DNA of 64,000 nucleotides from assembly GCA_030653975.1 (NCBI GenBank), contig JAURYH010000030.1:26112-90111 (forward strand), written 5' to 3'. A model generated the notes under the pieces. The model was given only the letters and a program-made list of their open reading frames with translations. It ran no database searches and had not been told where the DNA came from. Position numbers and translations under genes: made by a program. Shown here in pieces: positions 8,873 through 17,832 of the stretch; the first letter of the stretch is position 1; every line of letters starts with the position of its first letter. The DNA is from Hydrogenophaga sp. (GTDB taxonomy: Bacteria > Pseudomonadota > Gammaproteobacteria > Burkholderiales > Burkholderiaceae_C).

Positions 8873-9818
8873 CGGCCAGCACCCTCAGATGCGCTTCGAC
8901 GCTGCGCGCCAGCGCGCTCAGGTCGTAGCCGCCTTCGAGGCAGCTCACGATGCGGCCTTTGCTGTGGCGCTGCGCCACTTCCTTGATGCGCTGGGTGATC
9001 CAGGCGTAGTCGTTTTCCACCAGACCCATCTGGCCCATGTCGTCTTCGCGGTGGGCGTCAAAGCCGGCGCTGATGAAGATCATCTGCGGCTTGTGGGCGT
9101 CCAGCCTTGGCAGCCACATCATGTCGATCAGCTCGCGCACGTCCATGCCCCTGGTGTAGGCCGGCACGGGCAGGTTCACCAGGTTCGTCGCCGTCGAATG
9201 CTCCCAGGGCGGGTAGAACGGGTGCTGGTAGAAGCTGCACATGAGGATGCGATCATCGCCGGCCACGATGTCTTCGGTGCCGTTGCCGTGGTGCACGTCG
9301 AAATCGATGATGGCCACGCGCTTCAGGCCGTGGCGCTCCAGCGCGTATTTCGCGGCCACGGCCACGTTGTTGACGAAGCAGAAGCCCATGGCCTGGTTGC
9401 GCGTGGCGTGGTGGCCTGGCGGGCGCACGGCACAAAAGGCATTGGCCAGTTCGCCGGCCATCACCGCGTCGGTGGCGTCGATGGCAGCGCCGGCGGCCAT
9501 CAGGATCGCGTCCCACGAGTGGATGTTGATGGACGTATCGGGATCGACCTGCGCATGCGAGGGACCGCCCGCGGCAATTTCGTCACGAAGGCCGTCCGAC
9601 AGGCCCCGGAGGGCCGCGAGGTGCATGCGACCATGCGCGAGTTCCAGATCGCCCAGCGACGCGGCCGTGGCCTCGCGTCGATCGAGCGCGGCGTCGAGCC
9701 CGGTGATGAGCAGACGGTCCTCGATGGCGTCGAGCCGCGCCGGGCACTCGGGGTGTCCCGCGCCCATTTCGTGTCTCCAGCAATCCTTGTGGGTGAAATA
9801 ACCTGTTGCCTGGCTCAT
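8865..9818 (-). CDS. histone deacetylase family protein (class II type hydrolase)
   Basis: Zinc-dependent amidohydrolase of the arginase/deacetylase fold, 317 residues. Bacterial members act on acetylpolyamines or other acylated amines, or deacylate proteins. The active-site pair RPPGHHATR is at about 132-140. The zinc ligands are in DFDVHHGNG (Asp174, His176) and SAGFDAH (Asp254), and EGGYDL holds the C-terminal catalytic Tyr. I chose the ATG at 9818; a GTG directly upstream at 9821 is possible. It overlaps the crotonase gene by 8 bases. The start lies only 26 bases from the divergent MoxR start, so each promoter must lie partly inside the other gene. Confidence 0.92.
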   Translation of the reverse strand: MSQATGYFTHKDCWRHEMGAGHPECPARLDAIEDRLLITGLDAALDRREATAASLGDLELAHGRMHLAALRGLSDGLRDEIAAGGPSHAQVDPDTSINIHSWDAILMAAGAAIDATDAVMAGELANAFCAVRPPGHHATRNQAMGFCFVNNVAVAAKYALERHGLKRVAIIDFDVHHGNGTEDIVAGDDRILMCSFYQHPFYPPWEHSTATNLVNLPVPAYTRGMDVRELIDMMWLPRLDAHKPQMIFISAGFDAHREDDMGQMGLVENDYAWITQRIKEVAQRHSKGRIVSCLEGGYDLSALARSVEAHLRVLADV

Positions 9819-9844
9819 CACTTTTTTACGTTAAGGTTCACGGC

Positions 9845-10761
<917 letters not shown>

Positions 10762-10765
<4 letters not shown>

Positions 10766-11745
10766 ACCCATTGCGCGTCATCCAGCAGCGGCTGCGCCAC
10801 TGGTTTCACAGCCGCGCGCCACGCACCGACACGCTCACGCTGACCCAGCGCAACGTCTACATCCTGCCCACGCGCGCGGGCTGGATGCTGGGGATCACAC
10901 TGCTGCTGCTGCTGGTCGGCAGCATCAACTACCAGCTCAACCTGGGTTACCTGCTCACCTTCCTGCTCGCCGGCAGCGCGGTGGTGGGCATGCACATGTG
11001 CCACAGCAACCTGCGCGCGCTCACGCTGCACCTGACGCAACCCGCGCCGGTGTACGCAGGCCAGGCGGTGGCGCTGGACATCCGGCTCGTCAGCGAACGC
11101 CCAAGGACACGCTACGGCATCGGCCTGGGCGTGATCGCCGACAGCCGTCCGGGCGACGCCCACCTGGCCTGGACCGACGTGCCCGCCCGGAGCAGCGCGG
11201 TGCTGCAGGTGGCCTGGGCGGCGCCCAGCCGGGGCCTGCACGAGCTGCCACCGCTCACCGCGCTCACCCTTTTCCCGCTCGGCACCTTCCGCGTCTGGAC
11301 CGTCTGGCGCCCGGCCGCGCAGGTGCTGGTGTACCCGGCCACCGAGACCCACCCGCCGCCGCTGCCTCCCGGCGAACCGCAGGCCGGCAGCTCGGGCAGC
11401 GCGCGCGTGCAAAGCACCGGTGAGTTCGACGGCGTGCGCGCCTACCGCCGCGGTGACCCGCAGAAAACCGTGGTCTGGAAAAAAGCCGCACAGGCCTTCG
11501 CCGCCGGGCGCGACGACCTCGTCAGCCGCGACGCCCTGTCCACCCAGCACCAGCAGCTCTGGCTGGATGTCGCGCACACTGGCGCCGCCGACCTGGAAGC
11601 GCGCCTCTCGCGCCTGACGGCCTGGGTGCTGATGGCCGATCACCTGGGGCTGGACTACGGCCTGCGCCTGCCCGGACGGGAATTCCCGCCCGACCAGGGG
11701 CCGACCCATCGGGCACGCTGCCTGGAAGCCTTGGCCCTGGCATGA
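10762..11745 (+). CDS. DUF58 domain-containing protein
   Basis: Membrane-anchored protein of 327 residues and unknown biochemical role, regularly encoded between a MoxR ATPase and a TgpA-type transglutaminase. Two adjacent hydrophobic segments lie at about residues 32-51 and 56-76. The signature of the DUF58 core, EFDGVRAYRRGDPQKTVVWK, lies near residues 219-238. DUF58 domains resemble von Willebrand A folds, and partners of MoxR are usually such proteins. The start is a GTG overlapping the moxR stop. The downstream gene begins after a 127-base gap carrying the genomic repeat. Confidence 0.92.
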
Positions 11746-11748
11746 AAC

Positions 11749-11832
11749 ACCCCCTGCGCCACGTCGCGTCTTCCCCTTCACATGCGGGAACGGGACGCAG
11801 CCTGTTGCCTGGCAAAGCCAGTTCCACGGCTG
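11749..11832. repeat. dispersed GC-rich intergenic repeat, copy 1
   Basis: Begins CACCCCCTGCGCCACGTCGC and ends with the core TGGCAAAGCCAGTTCCACGG. The same arrangement (GCGCCgc..tcgcg hairpin, a C/G-run hairpin, then a GGC-aa-GCC hairpin) recurs at 39935, 43049 and 53039, and in inverted orientation at 16700 and 31884. It fills most of the gap between DUF58 and TgpA. Confidence 0.6.
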
Positions 11833-11872
11833 CCCACGGAAACGCCCCCTCGCTCCGCCGAGAGTCGTCGAT

Positions 11873-13891
11873 ATGGCTGTGACTTCACCGCTGTCCTCCT
11901 TGCCCAGAGACACGCGCGACACGCTGTTCCTGCTCGCCGTCATCGCCTGGGTGGCGGCCATGCAGGTGGGCCAAATCCCCTGGTGGTGCACGGCCCTCAC
12001 AGCCGGCGTGCTGGCCTGGCGCACCACGCTGGCCCTGCGCGGCCTGCCCCTGCCCGGCTGGATCTGGCGCGTGGGCCTGCTGGCACTGACTTTGGGCGCC
12101 ACCTGGATGACCCACCGCACCATTTTGGGGCGCGATGCGGGCGTCACGCTCATCGTCGTGCTGCTGGCGCTCAAGACGCTGGAGCTGCGTGCGCGGCGCG
12201 ACGCCTTCGTGGTGTTCTTCCTCGCCTTCTTCACCCTGCTCACGCATTTCTTCTATTCGCAATCGCTGCTCACCGCCGCCGGCATCCTGATCGCGCTGCT
12301 GGGCCTGCTGACCGCGCTGGTCAATGCCCACATGCCGGTGGGCCGCCCGCCGCTGGCCCAGGCGGCCCGCATCGCCGCGGGCATGGCGGCCATGGGCGCG
12401 CCCATCATGCTGGTGCTGTTCCTGCTGTTCCCCCGGCTGTCGCCGCTGTGGGGCATGCCCGGCCAGGACGAGACCGGCCGCAGCGGCCTCTCCAGCAGCA
12501 TGCGGGTGGGCCAGGTCGCCGAACTGGTGCTGGACGAGGGCATCGCGCTGCGTGTCCGGTTCGACGATGCACCACCGCCCCAGGGCCAGCTGTATTTCCG
12601 TGGTCCGGTGCTCAGCGACTTCGACGGCATCGAATGGCGCGCGCTGCGTTCGGGGTTTCCGGCCTCGATGGCGCTGCCGACCGACCTCAGCGTCTCGGGC
12701 GCGCCGGTGCGCTACGAAGTCACCATGGAACCGAACCGCCGCCCCTGGCTGTTCGTGCTGGAAGCCGCCACGCAGATCCCCGAGGTGCCGGGCACGCGCG
12801 CACGCATGAACAGCGACCTGCAGTGGCTCACCCCACGCCCCGTGGACACGCTGCTGCGCTACCGGGCCGAGAGCTACGTGAATTTCCGCCATGGCCCGCT
12901 CACCCCGGTGGTGGCCCTGCAGGACCACATCGAACTGCCGGGTGGTTACAACCCGCGCACGCTGGCGCTGGCGCTGGCGCTGCGCCGCGAGCACGGCAGC
13001 GGGCCGCAGTCCAGCGCCGCGCTGATCGACGCCGTGATGCAGCGCCTGCGCACCGGCGGCTACACCTACACCCTCGATCCCGGCGTCTACGGCCAGCACA
13101 CCGCCGACGAATTCTGGTTCGACAGACGCGAAGGCTTTTGCGAGCACATCGCCAGCAGCTTCGTGATCCTGATGCGCGCGATGGACATCCCCGCACGCAT
13201 CGTCACCGGCTACCAGGGTGGTGAACTCAATGCCGTGGACGGCTACTGGACGGTGCGCCAGCGCGACGCCCACGCCTGGGCCGAGGTCTGGCTGCAGGGC
13301 CAGGGCTGGGTGCGGGTGGACCCGACCTCGGCCGTATCGCCGGGCCGCATCGGCTCGTTGGAGCGCCTGCGTGCGCCCGAAGGCGCCATCGCAGGCGCCA
13401 TCCGCACCCTCAGCCCCACGCTCACGGCCCAGCTGCGCGCAGCGTGGGAAGCGGTGAACAACCGCTGGAACCAGTGGGTGCTGAACTACACCCAGGGCAA
13501 GCAGCTCGACCTGCTGAAAAACCTGGGCTTCAGCAACCCGAGCTGGTCCGATCTGGCCTACGTGCTGATCGGCGTGGTGGTGCTGGTCAGTCTGGCGGGT
13601 GCGGCCTGGACACTGTGGGAGCGCCAGCAACACGACCCCTGGCTGCGCCTGCTGCAGCGCAGCCGCCAGCGCCTGCGCCGCCTGGGGCTGGACAGCGGCG
13701 ACCACACACCACCGCGTGAACTCGCCCGGCTGGTGGAGCGTCATTTTGGCGATGCGGAATTTGCCCGCGGTGTGTGCCAGTGGCTGTTGCGACTGGAAGC
13801 CCAGCGCTACAGCAGCCAGCCCGCCGCGACGCTGGCTACACTGCAACGCGAATTCCGCCAGCTTGCCTGGCCCAAAAAGGACTCCCGTTGA
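11873..13891 (+). CDS. tgpA: TgpA-type transglutaminase, DUF3488/transglutaminase-like/DUF4129 protein
   Basis: Polytopic inner-membrane protein with a periplasmic transglutaminase-fold domain, 672 residues. Six or so hydrophobic segments occupy about residues 15-185 (DUF3488). The transglutaminase core has an intact triad: Cys423 in EGFCEH, His467 in DAHAWAE and Asp483 in VDPTSA. Another membrane helix lies near 564-583, followed by a cytosolic DUF4129 tail. The homologue TgpA of Pseudomonas aeruginosa is essential and has transglutaminase activity, and the MoxR-DUF58-TgpA set is widespread. Substrate is unknown. The stop overlaps the TTG start of the next gene. Confidence 0.94.
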   Translation: MAVTSPLSSLPRDTRDTLFLLAVIAWVAAMQVGQIPWWCTALTAGVLAWRTTLALRGLPLPGWIWRVGLLALTLGATWMTHRTILGRDAGVTLIVVLLALKTLELRARRDAFVVFFLAFFTLLTHFFYSQSLLTAAGILIALLGLLTALVNAHMPVGRPPLAQAARIAAGMAAMGAPIMLVLFLLFPRLSPLWGMPGQDETGRSGLSSSMRVGQVAELVLDEGIALRVRFDDAPPPQGQLYFRGPVLSDFDGIEWRALRSGFPASMALPTDLSVSGAPVRYEVTMEPNRRPWLFVLEAATQIPEVPGTRARMNSDLQWLTPRPVDTLLRYRAESYVNFRHGPLTPVVALQDHIELPGGYNPRTLALALALRREHGSGPQSSAALIDAVMQRLRTGGYTYTLDPGVYGQHTADEFWFDRREGFCEHIASSFVILMRAMDIPARIVTGYQGGELNAVDGYWTVRQRDAHAWAEVWLQGQGWVRVDPTSAVSPGRIGSLERLRAPEGAIAGAIRTLSPTLTAQLRAAWEAVNNRWNQWVLNYTQGKQLDLLKNLGFSNPSWSDLAYVLIGVVVLVSLAGAAWTLWERQQHDPWLRLLQRSRQRLRRLGLDSGDHTPPRELARLVERHFGDAEFARGVCQWLLRLEAQRYSSQPAATLATLQREFRQLAWPKKDSR

Positions 13892-15003
13892 TCTTCAAGT
13901 CTGTGTTTTCGGTGTCCGGTGGTTTCGGCAACGGTGCCCTGACCGGGCTCGCGCTGAGCCTGCTCCTGCTGCCGGCAGGGGTGTCGGCTTCCAGCACCTC
14001 CAAACAGCGCCCGGCATCCTCGGCCCCGGTGGTCGCGCCCAGCGTTTATTACGCGGACCACGAAGCCGCGATGGCTTTTGCCACCGACCTGGCGCAGCGG
14101 CGCGACCTCGACCCCGGCTGGGTCCGGCAGCAGATCGGCCAGGCCCAGCACCTGCCCCAGGTGGTGCGTCTGATGTCCCCCGCGCCCAGCGGCACCCCCA
14201 AAAACTGGGCCGCCTACCGTGCCCGCTTCATCGAACCGACCCGCATCGAAGCCGGCCGGCGGTTCTGGCAAGACAACCGCGCGGCGCTGGAGCGGGCCGA
14301 GGCCGAGTTCGGCGTGCCGGCCAGCCTGATCGTCGGCGTGATCGGCGTGGAAACGCTCTACGGGCGCCACACCGGCACCTTCCGCGTGATCGACAGCCTG
14401 ACCACGCTGGCTTTCGACTTTCCGTCCAGCCACCCCCGCGCCCAGGCCCGCACCGAGTTTTTCCGCGCCGAGCTGGAGCAATTCCTCAGCCTGGCGCACC
14501 GCACCGGCATGGACCCGCAGACCACGCGCGGCAGCTACGCCGGGGCCATGGGCTGGCCCCAGTTCATGCCCAGCAGCTGGGCCAAATACGCCATCGACTT
14601 CGACCGAGACGACCGGATCGACCTGTTCAACAGCACGAGCGACGTGATCGGCTCCGTGGCCAACTACTTCAAGTCCTTCGGCTGGCTGCCCGGCGTGCCC
14701 ACCCACTACCCCGTCAGGCTCGCGGGCGAAACGACCGATCTGGACACCCTGCTCGCGCCCGACATCCTGCCCAGCTTCAGCGTGCCGAGCTTCACGGCCA
14801 AGGGCGCCGTGCTCGAAGGTGAGGCGCTCGAACACACCGGCAAACTCGCCCTGGTCGAGCTGCAGAACGGGGCCAATCCGCCCAGCTACGTGGCGGGCAC
14901 CGACAACTTCTACGCCGTCACCCGCTACAACTGGAGCAGCTACTACGCCCTGGCGGTGATCGAGCTCGGTGAGACGGTGGAGGCCGGGTTGCCCTGGCGC
15001 TGA
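13888..15003 (+). CDS. mltB: lytic murein transglycosylase B
   Basis: Periplasmic enzyme cleaving peptidoglycan glycan strands to 1,6-anhydro-muropeptides. It is 371 residues from a TTG start overlapping the tgpA stop (TTGA), preceded by AAGGA 7 bases upstream. This start gives a clear signal peptide (about residues 1-35, LALSLLLLPAGVSA) without a lipobox, so a soluble rather than lipid-anchored form. The catalytic Glu is Glu155 in GVIGVETLYG. Further MltB motifs are GAMGWPQFMPSSWAKYAIDFD near 226-246 and the late YNWSSYYALAVIELG. Translational coupling to tgpA suggests a cell-envelope setting for the operon. Confidence 0.93.
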   Translation: MIFKSVFSVSGGFGNGALTGLALSLLLLPAGVSASSTSKQRPASSAPVVAPSVYYADHEAAMAFATDLAQRRDLDPGWVRQQIGQAQHLPQVVRLMSPAPSGTPKNWAAYRARFIEPTRIEAGRRFWQDNRAALERAEAEFGVPASLIVGVIGVETLYGRHTGTFRVIDSLTTLAFDFPSSHPRAQARTEFFRAELEQFLSLAHRTGMDPQTTRGSYAGAMGWPQFMPSSWAKYAIDFDRDDRIDLFNSTSDVIGSVANYFKSFGWLPGVPTHYPVRLAGETTDLDTLLAPDILPSFSVPSFTAKGAVLEGEALEHTGKLALVELQNGANPPSYVAGTDNFYAVTRYNWSSYYALAVIELGETVEAGLPWR

Positions 15004-15114
15004 TGGGGTGGCCCGGAAACAGCACGCTCCAGCGGCTGGCGCATGAAACAATATTGAGATTGCCGGCTCTGACCAGATGATCTGTCCCCGCCGGCTCGCC
15101 TCCTGTACTGCCCC

Positions 15115-15708
15115 ATGAAAAAACGCCTCAAGGCCTGGCTGCCCTCCCCCGACAGCATCCGCAACAACCGCTGGTTGCGCTGGATGGGGCCGACCCTGCA
15201 CCACCCCCGCCTGTGGCACTTCAGCCGCAAGGGCATTGCCATGGGGCTGGCACTCGGCATCTTCTTCGGGCTTCTGGTGCCTGTGGCGCAAATGCCCCTG
15301 TCGGCCGCAGCCGCCATCATCCTGCGGGCCAACCTGCCGATGGCGGTGGCCAGCACCCTGGTGACCAACCCCGTGACCTTTGGCCCGCTGTATTACGGCG
15401 CCTACCGCGTGGGCAAGGTCGTTCTCGGTGAGCCGCAACTGACCGAGGCCCAGGCCAGCGCCTTGCTTGAGCGGGCCATGAAGACACAGCAGGCCGAAGG
15501 GTGGAATGAACGCCTGGACGGCGCCATGCGGCGCCTGTCCACGGTGGGCAAGCCGCTGGTGGTGGGCCTGGCCATCGTGGCCACCCTGAGCGGTCTGGCG
15601 GTGTATTTCATCATCAGCGCGATCTGGATCCTGCGCGTGCGCTGGAGCCGTTCGCGCCGCCTGAAGGCCCGTGTCACCCGGCTGAACCCGTCGACCGATC
15701 AGCCCTGA
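15115..15708 (+). CDS. DUF2062 domain-containing membrane protein
   Basis: Inner-membrane protein of 197 residues and unknown function. The DUF2062 core spans about residues 40-175. It has a hydrophobic hairpin at about 42-80 (GIAMGLALGIFFGLLVPVAQ), the conserved TNPVTFGPLYYGAYRVG at about 82-98, and a second hydrophobic segment near 142-172. A very basic tail (RVRWSRSRRLKARVTR) follows. It stands 111 bases after mltB and its last 10 bases overlap the convergent transglutaminase gene. Nothing in the context fixes a role. Confidence 0.88.
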   Translation: MKKRLKAWLPSPDSIRNNRWLRWMGPTLHHPRLWHFSRKGIAMGLALGIFFGLLVPVAQMPLSAAAAIILRANLPMAVASTLVTNPVTFGPLYYGAYRVGKVVLGEPQLTEAQASALLERAMKTQQAEGWNERLDGAMRRLSTVGKPLVVGLAIVATLSGLAVYFIISAIWILRVRWSRSRRLKARVTRLNPSTDQP

Positions 15709-16565
15709 GTCCGGCCCGGGTCGTCCGTGTCGGCCCAGGGCCCAATGCGGATGTCCACCGCCATGGTTTCGTCACCACCCCCGCGGCGCAGGCCCTTGAC
15801 GGGCAGACAGGCGGTGTAGTCGGTGGCGGCGGCCAGGCGGATGTGGCGTTGATCCGTCGGGCAGCGGTGGGTCACGTCCAGACTGATCCAGCGGCGGGTC
15901 GCTGGATCGAGGCAGACGTCGGCCCAGGCGTGGCTGGCCAGGTCGGGTTCGTTGGCGGCGTAGAAATAGCCACTCACATAGCGCGCCGGCAAGCCGATGC
16001 TGCGGCACACCGCCACCATCACATGCGCCTGGTCCTGGCACACCCCCAGCTCCCAGTCAAACGCTTCCAGGGCGGTGGTCTCCACGCCGGTGCTGCCTTT
16101 GCGGTACTGCACCTTGTCGGCCACGGCGCTGGCCAGCGCCACCAGGTCGGCCACGGTGGGCATCTCGCCGCGCGCGCGGGCCGCCATCAGCGCGGGCACG
16201 GTTTGCAGGGCCCACATGGCCATGCGCGGGTGCGGCTCGGCCAGGGGTGTCGAGCGCAGGTAAAACCCGGGTGGTGGCAGCAGGCCGGCATCGGTGAACT
16301 CGGACACACCGTGGGTCAACACCGTGCCCATGGCCGAGATGCTGTTTTCGCGCAGGTTCTGCTCGGACCGCGCCACCAGGCTGAAGCTGTGCACGCGGTT
16401 GCCTTCGGTGTCCGGCTGGGCGTGCAGGGTGCCGGGGGCGCGAATGTCCCAGAACTCCACGGTCTGGCAGGCACTGCTGACCGGCCACAGGTGCAGGGTC
16501 TGCACCGTGTAGAGCAGCGGCTGGCTGTAGCGGAAAAAAGTGTTGTGGTGAATGACGAGTTTCAT
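15699..16565 (-). CDS. transglutaminase-like family protein (small, cluster A)
   Basis: Cytosolic transglutaminase-fold peptidase-like protein, 288 residues, of the group encoded with circularly permuted ATP-grasp and alpha-E genes. The N-terminal beta domain (MKLVIHHNTFFRYSQP) precedes the catalytic core. The triad is intact: Cys176 in LGVCQDQ, His212 in SHAWADV, Asp230 in SLDVTH. I start at the ATG at 16565 because homologues begin with this KL-x-I-x-H strand; a longer reading frame to 16841 runs into repeat DNA. It lies about 300 bases downstream of the alpha-E gene, separated by a repeat. Confidence 0.92.
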   Translation of the reverse strand: MKLVIHHNTFFRYSQPLLYTVQTLHLWPVSSACQTVEFWDIRAPGTLHAQPDTEGNRVHSFSLVARSEQNLRENSISAMGTVLTHGVSEFTDAGLLPPPGFYLRSTPLAEPHPRMAMWALQTVPALMAARARGEMPTVADLVALASAVADKVQYRKGSTGVETTALEAFDWELGVCQDQAHVMVAVCRSIGLPARYVSGYFYAANEPDLASHAWADVCLDPATRRWISLDVTHRCPTDQRHIRLAAATDYTACLPVKGLRRGGGDETMAVDIRIGPWADTDDPGRTQG

Positions 16566-16867
16566 GCAGTGCTCGGGGTGGCACAAGAGAGTTGCCCCAG
16601 GTTGGCCCAGGGAGCCGCATGGTACCCGCCTGCCCAAATCCAGAGACACGGCAATGTGGAAGTGGCATCGGCAAACACCTCCCCTGCGCGTGCAACAGCG
16701 CGCCCCAAGGCACCGCTGGGCCGGCTTCGCCGGACAGCCAGTGCCGCCCCCTGGGGGGCTGAGGGCTGCGGCTCCGAGCCTGCCTGCGCAGGCTCGGACA
16801 GCCCGAAGTGACATCGGCTCCACCGGTGGCGCGGCCTGCAAGGCACGCGAAGCGGCGCGGGGGGGGC
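16566..16867. repeat. 302-base gap with inverted copy of the dispersed repeat (copy 2)
   Basis: At 16700-16810 lies the genomic repeat in inverted orientation (GCACCGCTGGGCCGGCTTCG, then CCCCCTGGGGGG and GAGCCTGCCTGCGCAGGCTC hairpins). It separates the alpha-E and transglutaminase genes of cluster A, which would otherwise be adjacent as in cluster B. I see no gene in this gap. Confidence 0.6.
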
Positions 16868-17830
16868 CTAATGCACCGTTGGGACGAGGAAGTCCTGGCT
16901 GATGCGGCCACCCAGCTCGTTCACGCGGTCGAGGAACTGCGTCAGGAAGGCGTGCAGGCCGGTGGACAGGATCTCGTCGATGCGGGCGTACTGCAGGTCG
17001 GCCTTGAGCTTGCCGGCACGGCGCAACGTTTCGCCCGAGGCATCGTTGGCCACCACGGCCAGGTTGTTCACCACCTCGTTCATGCTGGCGGCCAGGCTGC
17101 GCGGCATGTCAGGGCGCAAGATCAGCAGCTCGGCGACGCGCTCGGGCGTGATCACGTCGCGGTAGACCTTGCGGTAGACCTCGAAGCCGGAGACCGAGCG
17201 CAGGATCGCGCTCCAGTGGTAGAAGTCGTACTCCTGATCCTGCTCGCTGGCAGCACCGAAGAAGTCGCTCTGCACCGCGTGGAACTTCACGTCCAGCAGG
17301 CGCGCCGTGTTGTCGGCCCGCTCCAGGAACGAACCCATGCGGTAGAAGTGGAAGGCCTCGTCCTGCAGCATGGTGCCCACGGCCACACCGCGCGAGAGGT
17401 GCGAGCGGTGCTTGACCCATTCGAAGAACGCGCCGGGGTCGCGCTCGAAGTCCTTGGTCTTGAGATAACCGGCCAGCTTGAGCCAGGTGCTGTTCTGGGT
17501 CTCCCACAGCTCGGTGGTCAGCGCGCCGCGCACGGCCCGGGCGTTTTCCCGGGCGGCGCGCAGGCAGGAACCGATGCTCGACGGATTGGACTCGTCGCGC
17601 ACCATGAAGTCCATGACGTTGCGCGGCGTGATGTCCTTGCCGTACTTGGCGGTGTAAGTGGGCATCAGCTCGCTGATGACCAGCAGGCCTTCCCAGCCCA
17701 CCTGCGCAACGGCAGCGGATTGCGGCAGCAACGAGGTCTGGTAGTTGATGTCGAGCATGCGCGCGGTGTTCTCAGCGCGCTCGGTGTAACGGGACATCCA
17801 GAAAAGGTGGTCGGCGGTGCGTGAAAGCAT
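16868..17830 (-). CDS. alpha-E domain-containing protein (cluster A)
   Basis: All-helical protein of 320 residues belonging to the alpha-E family (formerly DUF403). It begins MLSRTADHLFWMSRYTERAENTARMLD, the hallmark N-terminus. Family members are always found beside, or fused to, a circularly permuted ATP-grasp protein, and their biochemical role is unknown. The start at 17830 lies 2 bases after the ATP-grasp stop, showing tight coupling, and excludes an upstream ATG inside the ATP-grasp gene. The second copy in this window is the C-terminal half of the fusion at 25561-28167. Confidence 0.93.
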   Translation of the reverse strand: MLSRTADHLFWMSRYTERAENTARMLDINYQTSLLPQSAAVAQVGWEGLLVISELMPTYTAKYGKDITPRNVMDFMVRDESNPSSIGSCLRAARENARAVRGALTTELWETQNSTWLKLAGYLKTKDFERDPGAFFEWVKHRSHLSRGVAVGTMLQDEAFHFYRMGSFLERADNTARLLDVKFHAVQSDFFGAASEQDQEYDFYHWSAILRSVSGFEVYRKVYRDVITPERVAELLILRPDMPRSLAASMNEVVNNLAVVANDASGETLRRAGKLKADLQYARIDEILSTGLHAFLTQFLDRVNELGGRISQDFLVPTVH

Positions 17831-17832
17831 GA

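Noticed and set aside
9806..9844. Upstream start for the MoxR gene
   Set aside because: It lies inside the divergent deacetylase-like gene, while the ATG at 9845 has AAGG at proper spacing and fits homologue length.
11885..13846. Minus-strand open frame of 653 codons opposite tgpA
   Set aside because: Antisense shadow; tgpA has an intact catalytic triad and membrane helices.
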